Made by a program: the position numbers and the translations under genes. Positions 52,055 to 60,857 of a stretch of 64,000 bases of DNA are shown here, in pieces (within the stretch, counting starts at the first letter, position 1; every line of letters starts with the position of its first letter). The notes under the pieces were generated by a model, which saw only the letters and a program-made list of their open reading frames with translations, was not told the origin of the DNA and ran no database searches. Origin of the DNA: Bacteroidota bacterium (GTDB taxonomy: Bacteria; Bacteroidota; Bacteroidia; Chitinophagales; Chitinophagaceae). The stretch is taken from the NCBI GenBank assembly GCA_018267615.1, contig JAFDYD010000018.1:124001-188000 (forward strand), given 5' to 3'.

Positions 52055-52699
52055 TCATTTTAAAACATTGGTAGTGGAATGTAATTGAGTTGAATATTTT
52101 TCAAGAATATAGCCGATAAGAATTTCCATTTTGTATTTCAATTCAAATCCGTGGTCATCGTAATGTCGCATTCTCCTGAGAAAATAGGAGAATGTATCTA
52201 TCGAAACCTGTTGGGACACATGAACGTCTCTACTTTGTTTCCGCAGATAGCGGGAAAATGGTTGCAGAAAATTTAGTTTGCCCGCCAGCACCTCAACAAA
52301 ATAAGGATCAAGGTCAAAATGAATAAATTCATGATTGCCCTTGGTTAAAATCATTTTGTCTTTATTTCCCGGGAAATAGAACAGGCGGCATTTTCGATTC
52401 CCAAGCTCTATTCTCTCTTCGCCGTTGAACAGATATGAAATATTCCCATGCAACATTATCTGAAACGCGACAACAGGGTTTTCAAATGCTATATCAAAAG
52501 TCATATCGCTAGTCGAAGAAAATTTGTATATGAAAATGTTGTAGTACCTATATAAATACTTCTGTTCTAAAATTTTACTATTCCTATATTGCATGTATTC
52601 AGCTTCTGCCCACGGTGCAACAGCCCCCGCGACCTTTGCCGGCATCTTCATTATTTTAGTATCTGCGTCAATATGATAATGGGCAAATAGTTTCATCAA
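52055..52699 (-). CDS. AraC-type sensor domain protein lacking the HTH
   Basis: Encodes 214 residues. It resembles the sensor half of the neighbouring AraC regulator (AGAVAPWAEAEYMQYRNSKI / VEKIVPWSSAEFSLSDHGNI; FENPVVAFQIMLHGNISY / CEEPTLALHFAIHGDFEL) but ends after the dimerisation-like helices at LK, with no DNA-binding part. It could be a decoy or heterodimer partner, or a duplicated and truncated regulator. 34 bp ahead of the full regulator, probably co-transcribed. Confidence 0.65.
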   Translation of the reverse strand: MMKLFAHYHIDADTKIMKMPAKVAGAVAPWAEAEYMQYRNSKILEQKYLYRYYNIFIYKFSSTSDMTFDIAFENPVVAFQIMLHGNISYLFNGEERIELGNRKCRLFYFPGNKDKMILTKGNHEFIHFDLDPYFVEVLAGKLNFLQPFSRYLRKQSRDVHVSQQVSIDTFSYFLRRMRHYDDHGFELKYKMEILIGYILEKYSTQLHSTTNVLK

Positions 52700-53011
52700 T
52701 CTGTTATTATATTATTTACACCCTTTGCGAATTTCAACAAAGCAGCAAGACAAACAGAGTGATTTTTGAAAATTATTTCGGAGTGATTTTGGATAAGAGA
52801 AAACAGTTAGTTGCAAGAGCGGCAAAAAATGTAATGTTTAATTAATATCAGCCTCTAATTTTTATGACGTTGACCGATTTACTTTTTCCTTATCATTTTG
52901 TTCTGTGAATTCGCCAAATATCTAAATAATCTCAAATCCTAACAGTAACCTATATGTGCAAATTCATTTATTTTAGAGAAATCAAGCCTTATACAATTCT
53001 CAAATGCAGCA
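52700..53011. other. Divergent intergenic region
   Basis: It separates the minus-strand sensor gene from the plus-strand ECF sigma gene. No clear -7/-33 pair, hairpin or repeat was found. Confidence 0.4.
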
Positions 53012-53638
53012 ATGGTACTAAAAGTTTCCCATATCAGCCCTCTGCCATTTGAACCTGGACAGGAGTCCATGTTAATGAGCGCTTTTAGAAATGGTAAGCA
53101 AGGAGCTTTCAAAACCGTATATGAAATATTTTTTCGTTCGCAATGTTTTTTTGCAAATAATTTAATACATGATAAGGAACAGGTTGAGGACATTGTTTCG
53201 GAATCATTTGTAAAATTGTGGGACCGAAGAGGTGAATTTATTGCACTTGAGAATGTAAAGGCATTCTTATTCACAGTCACCAAGAATGCATGTTTGAATC
53301 ATTTGAAGCACATCAACAGAAGGAACAGTTCACAAAGAGAACTTCGTTATCTATATGCTGAAAATTTCTATGATATGGAGTTACAGATCATCCATGCGGA
53401 TTTGCTGGTGTTAGTCTATTACGAAATTGAAAAACTTCCACCGCTTGCAAAAAAAATATTAAAGTTAACGTTCAATGAGGGTCTGACAATTGAAGAAATT
53501 GCCAAAAAATTAAATATGCCTATGCAAAATGTTAGAAATAATAAAAGCAGGGCTATTGAATTATTAAAATTAAAACTTGGCAAAAAAAGCGTACTGCCCA
53601 TAATAGTATTTCTTCTCCAACAACTCTATACTCATTAA
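53012..53638 (+). CDS. ECF-type RNA polymerase sigma factor (no adjacent anti-sigma)
   Basis: Encodes 208 residues with region 2 EDIVSESFVKLWDRRGEF and region 4 KLTFNEGLTIEEIAKKLNMP. Closely similar in layout to the sigma factor at 39612. No FecR or SusC gene follows; the next gene is rteC. It may control the mini-protein locus, be cut off from its target, or act on the conjugative functions. Start codon of the long frame used, with an internal ATG (residue 20) possible. Confidence 0.88.
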   Translation: MVLKVSHISPLPFEPGQESMLMSAFRNGKQGAFKTVYEIFFRSQCFFANNLIHDKEQVEDIVSESFVKLWDRRGEFIALENVKAFLFTVTKNACLNHLKHINRRNSSQRELRYLYAENFYDMELQIIHADLLVLVYYEIEKLPPLAKKILKLTFNEGLTIEEIAKKLNMPMQNVRNNKSRAIELLKLKLGKKSVLPIIVFLLQQLYTH

Positions 53639-53897
53639 TCCATATTGCAGGATTGGCTTTTTTTTATTTTTTGAAACAAGGTCTTCATAATAGGAAATGC
53701 AGTTTGTCAAGTGATATTCCTGTTGACTGACTCATTTTTTTCCCTGATCACTAAAAATTCCATAGGTCTTCCGGGTGATTTCACGGCACCCTGTTACGCG
53801 ATTGGACAAAAAACCAAAGAAAATTACGTTTTCGAGCATGTTATTTTACTGCTTGATTGTCCTTGTAATTGATTGAAATTAGAAAAAACCTTTTTCC

Positions 53898-54770
53898 GTG
53901 AAATATAAATTTTTTAACCCCGATGAGATAGCACCTGATTACAGGCCGCTTTATGAGTCAATGAAAAGCGAGCTTGTTATTGTTTGCGACAAAAAACTAA
54001 AAATCATATCCGAAGCGACTGAAGCCCAAAAAATAGCATGGAAAAGTGCTATGGAGTTAATGAAAATATTCACTTTAAGGGAGCCACAAACATTGGAGGA
54101 CGAAATCGCTTTTTTCAAGGAAGTAAAACCAAAATTCTATTCAGCCTGGATTTATTGGACCGAGGTTCGACAAATCGAAATGCATTTACCAATCGGGGCC
54201 AAGAAAAAAATAAAAAAATATTTATTGGACCAAATCAGTGCTCTCAACAATTTTTTCAACCGGCACATTTCATTTTATCTCTATTACAGGGCAGGCGCAA
54301 CCCACAACGATGAAATCTTTTTTTCCAGGAAATTCTTTGACAATAGCTTTTATCACCAATCTAATCTACTGGATTTCGACAGGACCATATCAACTGGATA
54401 TGATTTTCTACTATCAAGCATGTTTGCAAATGAACAGTTAATAAGATACATCAAACAAAAAATTCAGAATAATGACGAGACCAAATCTGAAAAAGAGGTC
54501 ATAAAATCGAATTTGCAATGGACCAATAAAAAGGTTGCCTTGGCAGAATTAATTTATGCATTCCATGCAACAGGAGTCTTTAACAACGCGCAGCCAGATA
54601 TAAACTTTATAACGCAGGAGTTGTGTAATCTCTTTGGCATCGACATGCCAAACATTTACAAGATTTTTGAGGAAATAAGGATACGAAAGAAAAATCGAAC
54701 ATCTTTTCTTGATTCACTTAAACTGAATTTGCTTCGAAAAATGGATGAGGATGATGCACATACTTTATAG
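53898..54770 (+). CDS. rteC: RteC-like regulator of conjugative-transposon excision
   Basis: Encodes 290 residues from a GTG. The C-terminal half is typical of RteC (HISFYLYYRAGATHNDEIFF; LAELIYAFHATGVFNNAQPD; IYKIFEEIRIRKKNRTSFLD). In CTnDOT, RteC activates excision genes in response to tetracycline through RteA/RteB. No rteA/rteB genes are visible here, so its control may differ. It stands alone just before the tra operon. Confidence 0.9.
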   Translation: MKYKFFNPDEIAPDYRPLYESMKSELVIVCDKKLKIISEATEAQKIAWKSAMELMKIFTLREPQTLEDEIAFFKEVKPKFYSAWIYWTEVRQIEMHLPIGAKKKIKKYLLDQISALNNFFNRHISFYLYYRAGATHNDEIFFSRKFFDNSFYHQSNLLDFDRTISTGYDFLLSSMFANEQLIRYIKQKIQNNDETKSEKEVIKSNLQWTNKKVALAELIYAFHATGVFNNAQPDINFITQELCNLFGIDMPNIYKIFEEIRIRKKNRTSFLDSLKLNLLRKMDEDDAHTL

Positions 54771-54834
54771 TCCTGAATTTAATATTTTATTCGCATAACA
54801 ATACAAGCTCACTCAACTTTAATCTCCATGTTTA

Positions 54835-54889
54835 TTTTTCCCAGCTGTGAGAACCTGTGAAAAACGGCTTGCCCGGAATAGCATATTTG
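54835..54889 (+). promoter_or_regulatory. tra regulatory block, copy 1
   Basis: TTTTTCCCAG (54835-54844) and CTGTGAAAA (54855-54863) form an imperfect inverted repeat; a CATATTTG -7-like element follows at 54882-54889, 19 nt before the ATG at 54909. The same elements with identical internal spacing occur at 60097-60151. Probably an operator-promoter shared by two tra transcripts. Confidence 0.6.
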
Positions 54890-54908
54890 TTCTATCAAAC
54901 AACAGAAT

Positions 54909-55337
54909 ATGCTGCACAAAATTTCTTGGGAATATTTTCTAACCATAGCAAGTTTTCTCACTATACTATATTATGCGGCCTTCATTTTTATTTTCTACAG
55001 AAATATTTTTAGCAAGATCAGGTTCGTAAAATTCAAATCTCTTTTAGGTAAAAAACACGCACAAGCGGTTACCGACGATGAAGAACAGGCAGACTATTTT
55101 TTTCATCGGGCTTCGTCCTTGTCAAAAATTATAAAACAGCAAATCAGCCAGGCGGTTGCAAAAAATTCATCGAAGGCCGAGATTTTATTTGCAATACAGT
55201 CAACATTAAAAAACTATCATGATTTGATCGGAACAGCTTTTGAGCCCGCGATCAATAATCTTGTCGAGGATTTGTCGAACAAAGAATGCTCCATCTACCT
55301 AAGTGCCGAGGAACTGGGAAGTATATGGAAAAATTAG
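54909..55337 (+). CDS. Protein of unknown function at the head of the tra genes
   Basis: Encodes 142 residues. One N-terminal membrane helix (about 9-30) and a cytoplasmic helical domain (EEQADYFFHRASSLSKIIKQ). It directly follows copy 1 of the tra regulatory block and precedes the DUF4134 gene. This position is often taken by small, poorly conserved tra-operon proteins. No motif recognised. Confidence 0.65.
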   Translation: MLHKISWEYFLTIASFLTILYYAAFIFIFYRNIFSKIRFVKFKSLLGKKHAQAVTDDEEQADYFFHRASSLSKIIKQQISQAVAKNSSKAEILFAIQSTLKNYHDLIGTAFEPAINNLVEDLSNKECSIYLSAEELGSIWKN

Positions 55338-55390
55338 GGGATGGGGCTTCTTTTAAAAAATTGTAAGGTCACCTATAAAGCAAAGTGAAT

Positions 55391-55717
55391 ATGAAAATGA
55401 CAAAAAGAAAAATTTTTATACCGAAACATTTTTGTGCCACAGTTTTTACCCTGCTTGTAAAAACGATTTCGGTGCAAGCACAGGATGGCAATGCCGGAAT
55501 CAACCAGGCTAATACGACGGTTAGAAGCTATTTTGATTCAGGAACAAATCTGATGTACGCCGTTGGCGCGATACTCGGACTGATCGGCGCGATCAAAGTA
55601 TATCAGAAATGGAATCATGGAGATCATGATACTGGAAAAGTTGCCGCCGCGTGGTTTGGCAGTTGCATTTTCCTTGTGATTGTCGCAATTGTTCTCCGGT
55701 CATTTTTCGGACTATAA
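55391..55717 (+). CDS. traE: DUF4134/TraE-like conjugation protein (pilin-type subunit)
   Basis: Encodes 108 residues from the ATG at 55391. Signal peptide, then GNAGINQANTTVRSYFDSGT and two membrane helices (LMYAVGAILGLIGAIKVYQK, FGSCIFLVIVAIVLRSFF) with the charged HGDHDTGKVAAA between. This is the DUF4134 family, regarded as the VirB2/TraE-type subunit of CTnDOT-like transfer systems. First core tra gene of the operon. Confidence 0.9.
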   Translation: MKMTKRKIFIPKHFCATVFTLLVKTISVQAQDGNAGINQANTTVRSYFDSGTNLMYAVGAILGLIGAIKVYQKWNHGDHDTGKVAAAWFGSCIFLVIVAIVLRSFFGL

Positions 55718-55865
55718 AAAAAGTGAACATGAAAATGTGGAGCGAGAAAGTTATGTCCGGACGGGCACCTTAAGAATTTCTCCAAGAAATAAAGACTGAT
55801 AAAAAGCTAGCGAAAAAAAAGAAAATTTTTCGTGAAGGGGATTCTCATTTTAAAAAAACTAACAC
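55718..55865 (+). other. Spacer with a 14-codon ORF and a TraJ-like start context
   Basis: The sequence 55715-55747 matches the start region of the TraJ gene (62110-62142) at about 28 of 33 positions, including GTGANNATGAAAANGTGGAG. The ATG at 55729 opens a 14-residue frame only. It may be a remnant of a duplicated gene start left where the lipoprotein gene was inserted. Confidence 0.35.
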
Positions 55866-57197
55866 ATGAAACTTTTAATAAAAACGATCATCATATCTCT
55901 TTTCTTTTTTGGGTGTAAAAAAGAAACAAATAAAGTAACCAGCAGCGATTACGAATCAAGTATTTTTATAGAGAAAGTAAAACCCTGTTTAAAAAATCTT
56001 TTGAATGACGCAGATTATGCGTCGCTCGACTTCTCAAAACAGGTATTGACCGACAATAAGGTTGAAAAATATCTTCAGTTGGGATTTAAGTTCAAAAACG
56101 CATCGGAAGATTTCCTGATTCTAAAAACGGACAGTTTTGGAAATTGTATTGATGGCAGGATTGTGCATCTCGAGAAAGACAAACAAAACTTTTCTCAGTT
56201 CAATGGAAAAATTTCGGTGCAGAATTTTCATCATGAAGCGACGCTGTCTTCAAATATTTCAGAAGGATATATTGTAGCGCTGCATCCAAGAAGATTTTCT
56301 GAAGTCAGTTCAAACAGCGTGGATGTACCCAATCTCCTTCCTACATATGTCCAGACGCTCCCTGAAGTTATCGTCGTCGGCTATACATACCCGACAGGAA
56401 GTGTTTCCACTTTTACGGATTTTATGTCTTTCCAGGCTGTGTTTAATAATGGTACAGGATCAACACCTGCCGCTGGTGGTGTTTCAGGAATCTATGGTCC
56501 TGTTGGCGGCGGTTCAGGTAGCGCGGGTTCTACGCTTCCAAAAATTCTAAATATCAAATATGAAACCAGTATCTCGAAACCGGGAATCAATGTTGCTTCT
56601 TATATGGATTGTTTTTCAACACTGGCGGATGCCGGTGCACAGTGCACTCTAAGTATATTCACAGATCTTCCGGTCGACAACAATCCAGATATTTTTTTCA
56701 ACTGGTATGCCGGAGCTACGGGTCATGTTTTTTTACAGCTGACAAAATCAAATGCCGACAGGTTTGTTACGCAGGTGATCGGATTCCAGCCGCAGAAACC
56801 AATGCAGGCGATGTTTGGTGCGGGATCAGTGGCAAGCAAGATTGTTGACAACGGATCACATAAATACAACGCGTCACTTACCATGAATATCACACCTGCG
56901 CAACTAGCAAGTGTTATTTCAGAAATAGAATTTTTAGCGGGTACGATGCAGTATGACATTGCCAAATACAATTGTGTCGACTTCGCACTGCAAGTGGTCA
57001 ATATAATTCGTGGAGTTAACCCGCTGATCATTCCAAGATACCAGATACCGGGACAGGATGATATTACGAAAAGCAATACGCCGCAGGGACTTTATAAATT
57101 GTTGCAGCAAAAGAAAGCTGTCGGTGACGGCGATGCGAAAAATATTGTTGTGGGAGTTGGAACAAATGCACCGACGAGTAAGGGGCCATGTAATTAA
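55866..57197 (+). CDS. Amidase-like lipoprotein within the tra operon
   Basis: Encodes 443 residues. Lipoprotein signal (IIISLFFFGC, Cys 17). Residues 20-230 are beta-rich with a Gly/Ser linker. The C-terminal 200 residues hold GHVFLQL (His about 286) and YNCVDFALQVVN (Cys about 369), the spacing of a Cys-His amidase of the NlpC/P60 or permuted papain-like type. It lies between DUF4134 and TraF, where known elements have no such gene. Could be a wall-opening enzyme, exclusion factor or cargo. Confidence 0.72.
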   Translation: MKLLIKTIIISLFFFGCKKETNKVTSSDYESSIFIEKVKPCLKNLLNDADYASLDFSKQVLTDNKVEKYLQLGFKFKNASEDFLILKTDSFGNCIDGRIVHLEKDKQNFSQFNGKISVQNFHHEATLSSNISEGYIVALHPRRFSEVSSNSVDVPNLLPTYVQTLPEVIVVGYTYPTGSVSTFTDFMSFQAVFNNGTGSTPAAGGVSGIYGPVGGGSGSAGSTLPKILNIKYETSISKPGINVASYMDCFSTLADAGAQCTLSIFTDLPVDNNPDIFFNWYAGATGHVFLQLTKSNADRFVTQVIGFQPQKPMQAMFGAGSVASKIVDNGSHKYNASLTMNITPAQLASVISEIEFLAGTMQYDIAKYNCVDFALQVVNIIRGVNPLIIPRYQIPGQDDITKSNTPQGLYKLLQQKKAVGDGDAKNIVVGVGTNAPTSKGPCN

Positions 57198-57207
57198 ATT
57201 TTCAAAA

Positions 57208-57528
57208 ATGAATGCAAGTGTATACACGATCAATCGTGGTATCAATAAAGCGATCGAGTTTAAAGGATTGAAGGCTCAATATATCTGGTATCTCGGTGGC
57301 GGTATTATTTGTCTGCTTATTGTCTATGCGATCATGTACATCTGTGGAATCAATGCATTTATCTGTCTTGGTATTGTATTTAGCGCTGGTGGCTGGTGGG
57401 TGTTTTATGTGTACCGAATGAGTGCAAAGTATGGAGAGCACGGTATGGCAAAAAAAATCGCAAAAAGAAATATTCCAAAATTGATCCGGTGTAACAACAG
57501 GAAAATATTTATTCAAAATCTGGGCTGA
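57208..57528 (+). CDS. traF: DUF4133/TraF-like conjugation membrane protein
   Basis: Encodes 106 residues from the ATG at 57208; the open frame extends upstream into the lipoprotein gene without meaning. Begins MNASVYTINRGINKAIEFKG and has two membrane helices (IWYLGGGIICLLIVYAIMYI and INAFICLGIVFSAGGWWVFY), as in DUF4133. In CTnDOT-like systems it is the VirB3-type partner of the TraG ATPase, encoded 3 bp downstream. Confidence 0.9.
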   Translation: MNASVYTINRGINKAIEFKGLKAQYIWYLGGGIICLLIVYAIMYICGINAFICLGIVFSAGGWWVFYVYRMSAKYGEHGMAKKIAKRNIPKLIRCNNRKIFIQNLG

Positions 57529-57531
57529 AAA

Positions 57532-59991
57532 ATGGAGAAGTGGTTGCAGGACATGTTGCCAATACATAGTGTGGAGAACGATTCGATATTATCAAAGCAG
57601 GGAGATGTGACTGTTGGTTATGAAGTGGAACTCCCGGAGATATTTACATTATCGCTTGAAGAATACGAAGCATTTCATCATATATGGATAAAGGCAATCA
57701 AGGTCCTGCCGCCCTCCTCCGTTTTTCATAAACAGGACTGGTTTGTGACAAAAAAGTTTTTTGCCGGGGAAAAAGAAAATGAAGGGTTTTTGTCCAGGAG
57801 TAGCCGGAATTTTTTCAACGGACGTTCGTATATGGATCACCGTTGTTTTTTATTTCTGTCAAAAAAGTTATCATCGAGAAAACTCTCGAGTTCCGCTGTT
57901 TCGAATCTGTTTAAATCCTCGATTGTCCCGCCTGAGTTGATCGGTTCCGATCAGCTCCAGGAGTTTTACGACAGCTGCGGGCAGTTTAAAAAAATTATGG
58001 AAGACAGCGGTCTTGCCAAAATGAGTCTGCTTAATAATGACGATCTGTTAAGTACCAAAAATAAGGCGGGTGTGATCGAGCGATATTGTTTTCTACTTGA
58101 AGACAAAGAATTACTCGTGAAGGATATTTCATTAAAGGATGGAATACGTGTGGGCGACCAGTATTGTCAGCTTTATACATTGTCCAATCCCGATCATCTT
58201 CCGCCCCTCTGCGGATCGCGTGTCAACTATGATAAATATTCGACCGACAAAACAAAATTTTCTACGGGGTTTACTTCTATGATTGGATGCTTGTTACCGT
58301 GCAATCATATTTACAACCAGTTTATTTTTATTGAGCAGGCGCAAAAAACGATCAAGCAACTGGAGGCAAAAAAACTAAGGTTACAATCTTTGTCTGCTTA
58401 TTCGAGGGAGAACGCGATTGCCAGAGAAGCGACCAATGATTTTTTAAATGAGAGTGCACGTGATCAACGGATACCGGTGAAAGCGCACTACAATATTCTT
58501 CTCTGGGACGACACGAAAGAAAAACTAAAAGACCTGCGGAATATGGTTTCATCAGCGCTGACGCAGATGGATGTTGTTCCAAAACTCGAAGTGGATGGTG
58601 CGCCGCAAATTTTTTGGGCAGGGATTCCGGGTAACGCTGCTGATTTTCCGATGAACGACACGTTTGACACTTTTGTGGAGCAGGCATGTTGTTTTCTTAA
58701 TTTCGAATCCAACTACCGGTCATCCACAAATGCCGCAACCATGCAGTTTGGTGACCGCATAACCGGAAGACCGGTCAATGTCGATCTGTTTGATGAGCCG
58801 ATGAAAAAGGGAATAATTACCAATCGCGGAATGGTTGTGTGCGGCAGTTCCGGTGGTGGCAAATCGATGCTTTGCAACCATATTTTCAGATCGCTCTATG
58901 ACCAGGGAGCGCATATCGTGATTGTTGATATTGGCGGAAGCTACAAAGGTCTTTGCGACTTGGTCAGTGGATATTATTTCACTTTTTCGGAACAACAGCC
59001 GATCCGATTCAATCCTTTTTATTTACCGAAAGGACAGGAGCTCGACACAGAAAAAAAAGAGAGTTTAAAAGCGCTGCTGGTAACACTCTGGAAGCAGGAA
59101 CATGAAACATTTAACCGAAGCGAGTATGTAGCGCTGTCAAATGCACTGCAGGGTTATTATTTTTTGCTCGAAAGCAATGCTGAAATATTCCCGTGTTTCA
59201 ACACATTTTATGAATACCTGCAGACCTCTTATGTCGAAGTGCTGAAAAAGCACCGGGTGAAGGATCGGGATTTTGATGTCGAGAACTTTCTATATGTGTT
59301 AAGGCCTTATTACAAGGACGGGGAATTTGATTACCTGCTCAACGCGACTGAAAATCTTGATTTGCTCGACCAGCGTTTTATTGTTTTCGAATTGGACAAC
59401 ATCAAAGATCACCCGATACTTTTCCCGGTCGTTACACTTATCATCATGGAAATGTTTATTTCAAAAATGAGAAAGATCAAAGGCATTTTGAAAGTGCTTG
59501 GGATCGAAGAAGCATGGAAGGCGATGGTAAAAGCCGGGATGGCGGAGTTTATGAAATATGGATTCAAAACACTGCGAAAATTCAATGGTATTCCGGTGGT
59601 GGTGACTCAGGAAATTGATGATCTCATCTTCTCGCCCATTATCAAGGATGCGATCATCGGCAATTCTGATATCAAGATTCTCATGGACATGAGAAAGTTC
59701 ATGAACAAATTCGATCCTTTGCAAGCGACACTGGGAATGTCAGCGAAAGGTAAGACGCAACTTTTTTCCGTCAACCGGGCCAATGAGCCCGGAAGAACCT
59801 ACCGGGAGTTTTATTTAGAACTCGGCGGTCACCAGTCGTGCGTATTTAGATACGAACCTTCACCGGAAGAGTATTGGACATACACGACCGAACAAGGCGA
59901 AAAAGCAAAAGTGCAGGCTTTTGCCGAAAAGTATATGAGTTTTCAAAAAGGCATTGAAGCACTCACCGCCGAGTTAAAAATAAGGAAATGA
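57532..59991 (+). CDS. traG: TraG-family conjugation ATPase (VirB4-like)
   Basis: Encodes 819 residues. Walker A GSSGGGKSM at about 437-445, Walker B-type segment ILKVLGIEEAWKAM, and VVTQEIDDL, as in the Bacteroides TraG/VirB4 ATPases. Drives pilus and channel assembly at the inner membrane. The length matches the family. Starts 3 bp after traF, so the two are translationally coupled. Confidence 0.95.
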   Translation: MEKWLQDMLPIHSVENDSILSKQGDVTVGYEVELPEIFTLSLEEYEAFHHIWIKAIKVLPPSSVFHKQDWFVTKKFFAGEKENEGFLSRSSRNFFNGRSYMDHRCFLFLSKKLSSRKLSSSAVSNLFKSSIVPPELIGSDQLQEFYDSCGQFKKIMEDSGLAKMSLLNNDDLLSTKNKAGVIERYCFLLEDKELLVKDISLKDGIRVGDQYCQLYTLSNPDHLPPLCGSRVNYDKYSTDKTKFSTGFTSMIGCLLPCNHIYNQFIFIEQAQKTIKQLEAKKLRLQSLSAYSRENAIAREATNDFLNESARDQRIPVKAHYNILLWDDTKEKLKDLRNMVSSALTQMDVVPKLEVDGAPQIFWAGIPGNAADFPMNDTFDTFVEQACCFLNFESNYRSSTNAATMQFGDRITGRPVNVDLFDEPMKKGIITNRGMVVCGSSGGGKSMLCNHIFRSLYDQGAHIVIVDIGGSYKGLCDLVSGYYFTFSEQQPIRFNPFYLPKGQELDTEKKESLKALLVTLWKQEHETFNRSEYVALSNALQGYYFLLESNAEIFPCFNTFYEYLQTSYVEVLKKHRVKDRDFDVENFLYVLRPYYKDGEFDYLLNATENLDLLDQRFIVFELDNIKDHPILFPVVTLIIMEMFISKMRKIKGILKVLGIEEAWKAMVKAGMAEFMKYGFKTLRKFNGIPVVVTQEIDDLIFSPIIKDAIIGNSDIKILMDMRKFMNKFDPLQATLGMSAKGKTQLFSVNRANEPGRTYREFYLELGGHQSCVFRYEPSPEEYWTYTTEQGEKAKVQAFAEKYMSFQKGIEALTAELKIRK

Positions 59992-60096
59992 AAAAGTTTT
60001 ATCCTTTTTGCCGGATTTCTTTTTCACTTGTTACATAGGACAACTGCAGCGGCGTGATTTGCGTGAATAACCGATACCTATTTGATTAAAAAAATA

Positions 60097-60151
60097 TTTT
60101 TCCCAGATGGGAAAATCTGTGAAAATCCTTTTTCTGAGTTGACCATATTTG
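60097..60151 (+). promoter_or_regulatory. tra regulatory block, copy 2
   Basis: TTTTTCCCAG (60097-60106), CTGTGAAAA (60117-60125) and CATATTTG (60144-60151) repeat the block at 54835-54889 with exactly the same spacing. Its left part is a perfect palindrome TTTTCCCA-GA-TGGGAAAA (60098-60115). The ATG at 60157 is 6 nt after the -7-like element, which would give an almost leaderless transcript. Confidence 0.6.
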
Positions 60152-60156
60152 CATGT

Positions 60157-60849
60157 ATGATGGAATCAAAAAGAATAATCACAAAAAAAATCGTCCTTGT
60201 ATTTTTTGTTTGTATGCTGGCTGCGTTTCATGGCGACGCACAGATCCCGATCATCTCAGTCATCACCGGAGCGGTGAAAAAAGTGATCAATGCACTTGAT
60301 CTCCAGGTGCAGCGGCTGCAGAACAAAACCATTTTTTTACAGAATGCGCAAAAGCTTTTGGAAAATGAAATGTCAAAATTAAAACTGGATGAGATTGCCG
60401 GATGGGTGGAGAAGCAAAGAAAACTTTATTCAGACTACTATGATGAACTCTGGAAGGTTAAACAAATCATTATGGATTATGGTAAAATAAAACAGGTAGT
60501 GCTTTTGCAGGGAAAAATTTTTTCTGAGTACAAGAAAGCATATACGATTTTCCAGCAGGATAAGCATTTTTCAAAAGCAGAAATTGAGTACATGTACAAA
60601 GTGTATTCGGGAATTATGGATGAGAGTGTCAAAGATGCGGAGCAGCTCTTACTCGCGACTGGCGACCTAGTTACACAAATGGGTGATGCATCGAGGCTGG
60701 ATATTATTGACCAGGCGTTTGTGACGATGCAAAAGATCTATAATGATCTGAGGCAGTTCAATCATCAGAATATAGAACTGAGTTTACAAAGAGGGGCCCA
60801 GGATGGCGATGTGGAGTCAGTAAGAAAATTATACGGGTTAGAACGCTAA
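60157..60849 (+). CDS. TraI-like conjugation protein (paralogue 1)
   Basis: Encodes 230 residues from the ATG at 60157 (an ATG at 60160 is equal in merit). Signal peptide ending near GDAQ, then long helices (LQVQRLQNKTIFLQNAQKLL, IFSEYKKAYTIFQQDKHFSK) and the end LSLQRGAQDGDVESVRKLYG. It is one of three tandem homologues. In CTnDOT-like operons a single TraI is usual. Probably a periplasmic coupling part of the channel; the mechanism is unknown. Confidence 0.8.
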   Translation: MMESKRIITKKIVLVFFVCMLAAFHGDAQIPIISVITGAVKKVINALDLQVQRLQNKTIFLQNAQKLLENEMSKLKLDEIAGWVEKQRKLYSDYYDELWKVKQIIMDYGKIKQVVLLQGKIFSEYKKAYTIFQQDKHFSKAEIEYMYKVYSGIMDESVKDAEQLLLATGDLVTQMGDASRLDIIDQAFVTMQKIYNDLRQFNHQNIELSLQRGAQDGDVESVRKLYGLER

Positions 60850-60857
60850 ATTCTTTT

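Noticed and set aside
53012..53638. Sigma factor as part of a second SusC/SusD locus
   Set aside because: No FecR, SusC or SusD gene follows; the next gene is rteC and then the tra operon.
56934..57567. Minus-strand frames across the amidase-like lipoprotein and traF
   Set aside because: Shadows of the co-oriented tra operon; composition rich in Cys/His/Ile without domain features.
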